Assembly (NCBI GenBank): GCA_013433145.1
Contig: CM024177.1
Coordinates: 5,172,110-5,236,109, forward strand
DNA length: 64,000 bases
Direction of reading: 5' to 3'
Origin: Ascaris suum
Lineage: Eukaryota > Nematoda > Chromadorea > Rhabditida > Ascarididae
Positions 12,251 to 64,000 of this stretch are shown here, piece by piece (position 1 is the stretch's first letter; each line of letters opens with the position of its first letter). The translations under genes were made by a program, and so were the position numbers. The notes under the pieces are model-generated. The model was not told the DNA's origin, searched no databases, and worked only from the letters and a program-made list of their open reading frames with translations.

Positions 12251-15200
12251 TTGTGGAAGAAGTCCTTAATTTACACAGAGGCAACAATTTGAAGATAAAT
12301 CCTGTGGATAATGTTTATCTCGATAATTTCTAAAGCCCGCAAATTTAGGTTTTAACCTGTTTTCTAATATAAACTGTCCGACTAAAAATGCGAAAGTACA
12401 CAATATAGGATTGAGAATCCATATGATTATATTATCCAGTGTGTAGTTGTTTTATCGTGCACGTTTGTCTGTGTCTGTCTTTCCTCATTTCCTAGTTACT
12501 TGCATATTCAGGCTTGCATTGAATGTCGTTTTACTTACTTTATTGCCTCGCTGATCGATTGTTATCATGGGATTTAGGCGGCCAGTCGACTAGACGGAAA
12601 CTGTACGGTGTTTTATTATACGAAATGCGCATGACAGCCTACTTGGCGTGCTTTCCTACTTGCTTTTCAACACTGCGGTTATGACAGCCACTGAAACGTT
12701 TGAAAGATGCGGCACTTTTAATAGTTTTGGCTTGCTTTTCTTGATCGAGATGAAAGTGCCAGGAAACGCTTTACATTGGCAATATTAGAGTGGAGACAAT
12801 CGCTGCGCCAACATGCTTTTTCCACATTTCATATCCGTACTTATTTGACTAATTCATTCCATCATTTTCTATTGTCATGGAGCACCTTTATATCCTGACG
12901 TTGCTATTTCATCCTTAATACTTCTGTCGGGAAGTTTTGCTTCGTTTCACTTCATCCCCACTCACTGCTCGCATCCACTGATTTCATCGAATGCTGTTAC
13001 ACGACCGAACCCGATTAGGTGGTAGAATTTTAGTCGAATTGCTTCATTGCATTCTTTGATGGCTCTGAAGCAGGAAGGAAACATGGAGAAATAAGAGACC
13101 GGTTGAGGTGTAAGGGATTATCTTCACTCTTCAACACAATAAATGTTCTAAAGGTCTCTTTTTTAAAGACGGTTCAAATTTCATTTGTGTTTTGCAGCAT
13201 CAAGGTCTTTTAATTATTAATCTTTTGATTTTCATGCGCTTCCGTTATTTTAAAATGTTCACCGAATTTTCTTTTCTTTGCAGAATCACAAATAATTTCG
13301 CCTCATTCCAACGTTTTGAGACTCGCTTGCAACCTAAAATGATGTGCTAAAAGTGGGAAGGTCATTGCACGAAAAAATCCACGTTGTGGTCTATTTTTCC
13401 TCCTCGTTCCTTTCCCTTCTCTTCCCTTCGAATACTGCTTTTTTCTTTGCCAGTCGTGACCGCGATCTGCAGCAATCTGTCCATCCCTGTTTGAAGGGCG
13501 GTAGGGTGGATTAACCTGCTGTACGCTTAGAATGTATGTTGGTTCCGTCGTCAAGCTTCTTTTCGATTTTCAGTTTGTTGCATAGGCTCATTTAATGCTT
13601 GAAGCTTGAACAGGTTTCGGCTTTGAAAGGATCTATGAACGTAATGCATTCAATTCGCTTATTAAAATCTTGCACGCGTGGAGTGGTGGATCGGTGGTGG
13701 TTCACCGTGGAAAATCAGGGAGTCGCTCAGCGGCTGCACTGTCTGACATGGCGTCCTCTTTCATCGATTTGTGCGTTGTTGGCCGCTTATGTACATTGCC
13801 CATTTACTCGGCGTGTCATATGGCTGAATCGACGACACTTCCCCAGACAACACTTCCTTCGCTGGCAAGCATAACCCCGTCTGCACTGCTCTTCGTCTAT
13901 TCTCAATCTCACAAATCCACCTTACGTGGTGGATACTTACGAATTTCTTATGGGTATTTTTTGAGATCGTTTCTGCGCGTATGTCGACGTGCTTATACAT
14001 GTCTGTCCATTTTCCTGATAGTTTCAATTCAGGAACTGCTAAAGCCACAGTGACCAGATTTAGTCGATATGATCAATACTATCAGCTTTTCAAATTCGCC
14101 AATCATCCTCTAAAGGAATTAATGACATTTAAATATGTCCAAATTTGCACAAACTTTGCGAGCGGTCATGTTCATCCTTTATGACTATTCAGGTTGGAGA
14201 AATGAAAGCTAAATACAAGTACTACGTGGGCGGCTGGCTTGATTGAAATACGAATGTGTTAATTGTTTACGTTTGATTATTTTTGGATAATGGTCGACGT
14301 AATGAATGAAACTAGAAAAGCGCGTATCTTATCAATTCCCCCGGCGCGCTTTCCCAATTTCTGAATCTTCTAATTGGTTTTTTTGCGAATTTAACTTCTT
14401 CCGTGGTTACTGTTACCTTCGTTTAGATAGCGCTAGTTTACTTAGTCACTACTTAGTAGGATGGCTTCACACAGCTAACTGCTCTATCCGTATATTCGGT
14501 ACTTTTCAAGAGCGTTTTGATCTATGTTGAGGAAGTTGTTCAGGAGATAAAAGGAATAAAAAGAATTTCGATGGATAATATGAAAAAACCTTTTATATAA
14601 AAACGTTGAATTATCCATTATTGAGCGTTGAAGTTTTTGATCTGTGGATTTTTGCGTGGAAAAACGAAAGTCGATAATAGCGATTTCACGTGTAACTTTA
14701 GAGATGAATCCATCTGAATTCAACAAAGCTCTGAGAGGTTTTGCACTAAGAAATAAACAATTTTTTGGGTCACTTTGGCGGAAACGATGAACGAACTAAT
14801 CGTATTTTTATTAGATAGACTGCTTCACTGTGTTTACAGTTATTTTTATTTTGTTATTATTTAAAGGTCCCATCAATGTTATGTGCACATAATGCAGCGT
14901 GCTTTAAAAGCATATAATGCGATCAGTCAGACCTGAACTTAGGTGAGGTGGGATGCTGTGGAAACAAGTCGTTGCCGTCTTATTTTGCAGCCGACTGTTT
15001 TAGTCCGGCACAGACTTAGGTGATAACAACTATTCTATTCTACAGCCAGTGAAAACGTTACCCGCAGAGGGATTTGAACTCGCTATCCTTTAGCTGCCGG
15101 ACAAGTGAAGCCAATAGTGCCTACACAAAAAACTGGATAATTGAAGCGTTCATAATAATTCAGCGTTAACGCAGTCGATTGGCCAGCCGAGAAGACTCTT

Positions 15201-15694
15201 GGGTTCATACTCGGCTATGGGTATTGCCGTATTGGTCATCGAACAGGTGGTCATCGTTAAAGTCAAATACACACAATTTCGCGAGCTGACAGCTGAATTG
15301 CTCATTCACTGAATGGACTCTTTTATCATTCCGTTGCCATATTTGATGGTTTTCAGTGGGCAAATTTCGGGAATTTCGAAATGCTTATATAATGTTAGTG
15401 TGCTGCCGTAACGTGTGAATGATTAAGAACAATTTCGAACTCTTTGTTTTTGCTAATTGCAGTTGATGTCACTAAGGATCCTATTTGCCGCTTGAACGAG
15501 ATACTGCTTCTACGTATAAAAATTCCGGAAAAGAAATAAAATTAAACGAATACCTGAACGAGATAGGCGCTTTGTTATTATTGACCCCTACTAATACCTG
15601 CATTAGGGAGAGACAATTATGTCTGTTATTCCAACGATATGTGGGAGCATCTCGATTCGATGCCATCAAAAAGTACTTTTTTCGGTAATTTTGT

Positions 15695-15706
15695 GGGGGG
15701 GGGGGG
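15695..15706. repeat. 12-base G homopolymer
   Basis: Twelve consecutive G residues. Comparable runs occur at 24242-24254 (13 C), 31929-31943 (15 G after 11 T) and 41858-41869 (12 G). Their true length is doubtful, because long G/C runs are error-prone. Confidence 0.7.
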
Positions 15707-15959
15707 TAGGGGAGGAGGAACAAAAACTTATGGTGATCATAACTTTTGAAGTACACCTGGCGAGGAAACAAAATTTTTAAGCGTTTCAAAAAACATTCAA
15801 CTGAAATTGCAGAAACTTATCGGTAACGCTTTCATATAGGTGGCTCAGACGGCGAGTAAAGGAGATTCCGACGATGTCCTTCTTTCTCTATTTAAAACTA
15901 CGATCTGCTGCTATTGCCGTATTATTGATCTTCAGCGCAAATATTGCCATATACTGGTG

Positions 15960-16021
15960 ACTCCCTTCCTCCTCCTCCCTCTCCCCCTCCCCCATCCCCA
16001 TCACCTCCTCCCCCACCTCGC
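15960..16021. repeat. CT-rich tract
   Basis: Pyrimidine-rich sequence with CTCCTCCCTCTCCCCCTCCC-type units. It accounts for the Gly-rich frame on the opposite strand, which should not be taken for a protein. Confidence 0.7.
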
Positions 16022-18203
16022 CTAATTTTCATGAAGTTACTCGTACTTCGAAGCTTCAAATATTTGCATGAACTTGGCATTCGACAAGGCGGTAAAGTAG
16101 TTGCCAATTAGCACTACGTATTGCATTCGGAACATATTTTAAACTGAAATCTCTTACAAACTTTCGCCATTTTGTGGCATCATTTACAAATTTCAAATCC
16201 GTTTATCTATTCTTCACCCTTCATAAAATTATCTCACAAAAATGGACTAGGACAGCTTCTTTCTTGTGTGCCCATTTGTGTGTATCTGTCTCTTCGTTAG
16301 TTTCATTGTGTGAACCGCTGAATTTACAGCAAGTGAATTAAGTGCTGCTAACTAACAAGGTGAATTAACGTAGTGACCAACTTTTTACTGCTTCATGGAA
16401 TTCGAAAATAATTATCGACTTTTGAATTGCGAAGGAAATGCATAAATTTTATATTTCCCGATTTTTCGTATTCTAATTTTACATCACTCAGATCGCAGAA
16501 AAATAAATTTCTCGTCAGAAATTTGTACGAACGGTCGGATCAGTTAAAAAACGAACGACTCATTCTGCATATTTCTTTCTTTTTAATTTTCAATTTGTGG
16601 AACTGATTGGTTAGAGGAGTTTCTTATTTATTACTGGCTTTGCATTTTCTGTGAAGATCCATACAACCGTCTCCCAGCTCCATCACCGTCCTGAATTTGT
16701 GCTCGAGGTGTTGCTGCTCGTGCAGACTTCGAGTTTGTACTGCTATGCGCACTATTCCATTCCTTTCCTCTTCTCACTTTCAGGTTGGTAAAGTGCAAAG
16801 TACTCGTTACGAGTAAAGTAAATGAAGTAAAAGTAGAAAAGTAAATGCAGTTTACCTATTAAATCGAAACTGTTGTGGAGCTAGCTCAATTTGAATCGGC
16901 TGCCTTAAGACGGTGATAGTGTTGGTAGCCTTTTCTGCTATAAAGATTGTCGACCGTTAGAGGAGAAGAGAGGCAAAAATAGAACGAAGGGAAAGATGAA
17001 GAGAAAGAGAGTCACTGATGGCAGAGGACGTAGTGTGTGAAAAAATTTGCTGCCTTTGTTGGATAGAGTTGCTTCCGCGCTGTTACGTCAATTCTTCGTT
17101 GTCCTCCGGCTGCATTGCGGCTGTCAATAGCGTTGCTTTGTTTTGCTATTTTCATTGAGGAATATGGCCCTTCAAGTGAAGCCCAATTTCCTGTGAGGTA
17201 TTAAAAAATCGTTGTCTCCATTTTGTCTATCAAACAAACGATACCACATCTTTCATCAGGCTGCACCTTTCAAACTCGGCAATAATTTAACAGGTTCTGA
17301 GAGGCCACTTTGGTGAGTTTCTGATCAAACATGATATCATTTTATTTTAATTTTGAAAAGTCAGTAGTAGATAATCAAAGGGAGGGGATACAAAAATTTG
17401 TGTTCACTTCTTCTGCATGAGAGCCTGTTCAGTTTTGATGGATTTGCTTAAAAATGCAGTCAGATCTTCTCTCCTAAAACTGAAGAGAAAGACCGTCTGG
17501 ATAAGGGTGCAGTTGGCCATCAAACGGTCGAATCAATTCGTCGACTTGTCGACGGTTTCATCGATCTAATTTGCGATGATGTGACTGTCTTATTTCTTTG
17601 CAGCAAACAGTGAAAAATTTGAGGAGTAATTCATTGCTTAATCATACATCGTTTTATGATGAATCATCCATTGGAAATTCGTTTTTTTTCTTTTACTTCG
17701 GGGAACCACAATCCAGTTAATGCGTTTAAAACACTTCATCGTTGGAGTTCTTCAGCTGACAGAGGGGCGGATTCTTTAATAGTTGTTTTGTTTAAGCGAT
17801 GACCTATCCTTGCGTAACGCCGCAGCCGATTGCTATCCCCGACCACAAATCTCTCTGTGCTGATCTGTAACCGGAAATAGCATCAACCCTTTGAACCAGA
17901 TTCAATAATTTAAATCGCTCTCTGCAATTAAATTCTATTCGCCACGCTCTGTTGGTATTGAATGAGCGTTTAGATGTAAAGCATAAATGAGGCAAGAAAA
18001 TAGGCGAGAATATAAACAAAACGAGAAAGTATACAAATGAACGCAGAAAAGTATCCATAAGGCTTAGAACGGGGAATCGGTGATTGTTTACAAAACACGT
18101 TATTCATTCGTAAATTTCGATTTGAGATGAACCGGCAACGCGATCGTTCATTCTTCCGTTTGTTGCGTTCATGAGTTTTGCTTTGCAGTTAACTAGTAAC
18201 TCA

Positions 18204-21482
<3,279 letters not shown>

Positions 21483-21755
21483 TCAATACTTAAGAGCAGC
21501 AATCGAATGCGCTTTGAAACGATTTAGCGATAGTTTAATGGCTGAAGGGTGGGGCACTGACGATTCAGCCGGAATCAGATTCCAAATCCGCTGAACGCGA
21601 AATTGGAAACTCATTTCTGAAGTTATTCTCATTAAAGTAATTTTAGGGCACCCAACGCAGAAAGAAAGGACACGAGAAGAGATAGGGTGATACTCAGTTG
21701 TTATTAGGCTGAAGTTGCAAAAGTGGGGGTGGCGAGCATCCTCTGTCATTCTCAA
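21483..21755 (-). mobile_element. Decayed LINE fragment, reverse transcriptase C-terminus (same family as 3898-4849)
   Basis: The 90-codon minus-strand frame ends in FRVQRIWNLIPAE, then SAIKLSLNRFKAHS (21483-21602). It aligns with the C-terminal segment of the plus-strand relic near 4606-4735 (FRIVRVWNLI...SALKLRPNRFDLHT), sharing R.WNLI.A, SA.KL and NRF..H. This pattern ends the ORF2 of many non-LTR elements. No catalytic FADD box is found nearby, so this is a short 3' remnant. Confidence 0.6.
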
Positions 21756-37850
<16,095 letters not shown>

Positions 37851-37866
37851 TTTCATAATTTTCTAG
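37851..37866 (+). promoter_or_regulatory. Splice acceptor in the 5' leader (trans- or cis-splice site)
   Basis: TTTCATAATTTTCTAG fits a nematode 3' splice site and lies 60 bases upstream of the start codon of the LAP gene. In nematodes such a site just before the start is often a spliced-leader trans-splice acceptor. It could equally end an intron in the 5' UTR. The leader between this site and the start has an in-frame stop at 37918-37920. Confidence 0.5.
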
Positions 37867-37926
37867 CGAAGCGGTCGGTGTTGGGGTGGGTAAGCGGAGT
37901 GGCACATTGCTCGCTAGTAGAGAGGA

Positions 37927-62901
<24,975 letters not shown>

Positions 62902-64000
62902 ATTTCGGTAAAGCAGCACATTTAACGCATTCTGACACTGAAGCGCTTTTGTTTGTTGTTATAGCGCCACATAACTGAGTGTGTGTTCTACAAAAGTATA
63001 ATGAATTAAAGTGCGGATTGTTTGAGGTTGGCTGTGAAGAGGGTTCGGTAAATTCCGCTCCTTCGACCAGCATCGTTTGAAAAAGCTGTAAAGATTCGTC
63101 TCGAAAGTTTTAGTGTTCCAACAAGACCAACGTCTTAGAGCATGTGGCCGTTGACGTTTGCTTAGTTGCATCTCTCAGCAGTTCCTTGTGATGTGCATGG
63201 CTTCATAACGCTTCCGATTGCCTTCTGTTGTCCTCTTTGCGACCTGCATGTTCTTCTTCAAATTTTTTCCATGTATTAGATCCGTTATTTGCAACAAACA
63301 GTCATTCCTGTTGACTATTTTCTGTGGGTTTCTCAAATATTTCAGCTCAATTGTCTCTGTCAGCTTTTATTCGTCATAAACGAATTGAAGTTGCTTTCAT
63401 CTGATAGATAATTCGGCATTCAACACCACGAGCCTCGCAGTTGAATTGAGTTTTATTATAGGATGATAGTAGTGAGGGATGATACCGGAAGTGGGCCTTT
63501 CACTGTGCTGTTTACGTTTTTAATTAGAATTAAAGCGATCGATGGCTTGTTTTGCATCACTCAACCGAATGAATTACCAGATATGCAAATGAATTTCCAG
63601 TCGTCTGTTATAGTGGAAAAGTCGTCAATAGGATCATTTTAATAATTTCTCGACCACGGAATTTTATTCTTATGGAGGGGAATGCTTTTCTTCTTGTGGT
63701 TTCTCTATCCTTTCTGTCCTTTTACACCCTCGCGCAGCAGGAAAACTGCACTAATGAATATCGATTATTTAAAAATATATCCGGCGTTGTCTAACATCGT
63801 TTAATTCGTTTACTGTCACGCTCCATTCTGTGATTTTATTCGTGCTTTTGTCACTTGGTTTATTGCAGATATCTTCTTCATGTTTTGTATTCACAAAGGT
63901 GTAAGAAGTTTTTAAGGTGGTTAATGCAGGTACTTGTTGTCATTGTCTACGAAAATGGGATCGGTGTTATTTGTTCATTCTAAGCTTGGTTGCATTGGAA
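62902..64000. other. Right end, 3' UTR, intron or intergenic
   Basis: No exon I can support. A 30-base block at 63870-63899 (after TTTATTGCAG, before GTGTAAG) has splice-like borders but is too short to judge. Confidence 0.4.

Noticed and set aside
63870..63899. 30-base block with acceptor and donor words near the right end
   Set aside because: Too short to distinguish from chance; no similarity to Scribble tails.

Overview
The window is animal genomic DNA, and the evidence points to a nematode. It is A+T-rich and gene-poor, with GT-AG introns of about 0.37 to 1.5 kb and many microsatellites. The only gene I can identify with confidence is a large plus-strand gene in the right-hand 26 kb. 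It encodes a LAP-family cell-polarity scaffold (Scribble / LET-413). The nematode call rests mainly on its linker, which has GGPKVHF, DTPHPK and SIDGH motifs very close to the linker I recall for C. elegans LET-413. The large introns and low gene density make Caenorhabditis unlikely; an ascaridoid-type parasitic nematode is a guess.

Layout. 1-1000: three weak candidate exons on the minus strand, perhaps the end of a gene that continues off the left edge. 1000-37,850: about 37 kb with no recognisable protein-coding gene. It holds two decayed relics of one LINE-type retrotransposon family (3898-4849 plus strand, 21483-21755 minus strand), a degenerate AAT/ATG-type repeat (about 5994-6260), three (TA)n tracts of about 96-103 bp, homopolymer G/C runs, strand-biased pyrimidine tracts and two clean stem-loops. 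37,851-62,901: the LAP gene, reconstructed here as at least 24 exons, with a fourth (TA)n tract in intron 2. 62,902-64,000: nothing I can assign with confidence.

The gene. Exons 1-9 (37927-46135) encode an N-terminal cap, 16 leucine-rich repeats and the LAP-specific segment. Exons 10-12 encode a linker with two TPH motifs. Exons 13-21 (50520-58266) encode four PDZ domains. Smaller exons at 59389, 60908 and 62762 probably encode the C-terminal tail. Reading phases agree across every junction from exon 1 to exon 21, giving about 1061 codons up to the end of PDZ4; one junction (exon 17/18) needs an alternative acceptor. C. elegans LET-413 has one PDZ domain, as I recall it, so the main point of interest is a protein with nematode LET-413 signatures that keeps the four-PDZ architecture of fly and vertebrate Scribble.

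Limits. All exon limits come from reading splice signals and protein similarity by eye. No alignment, RNA evidence or database search was available. The C-terminal exons, the 3' end and the minus-strand exons at the left edge are tentative.
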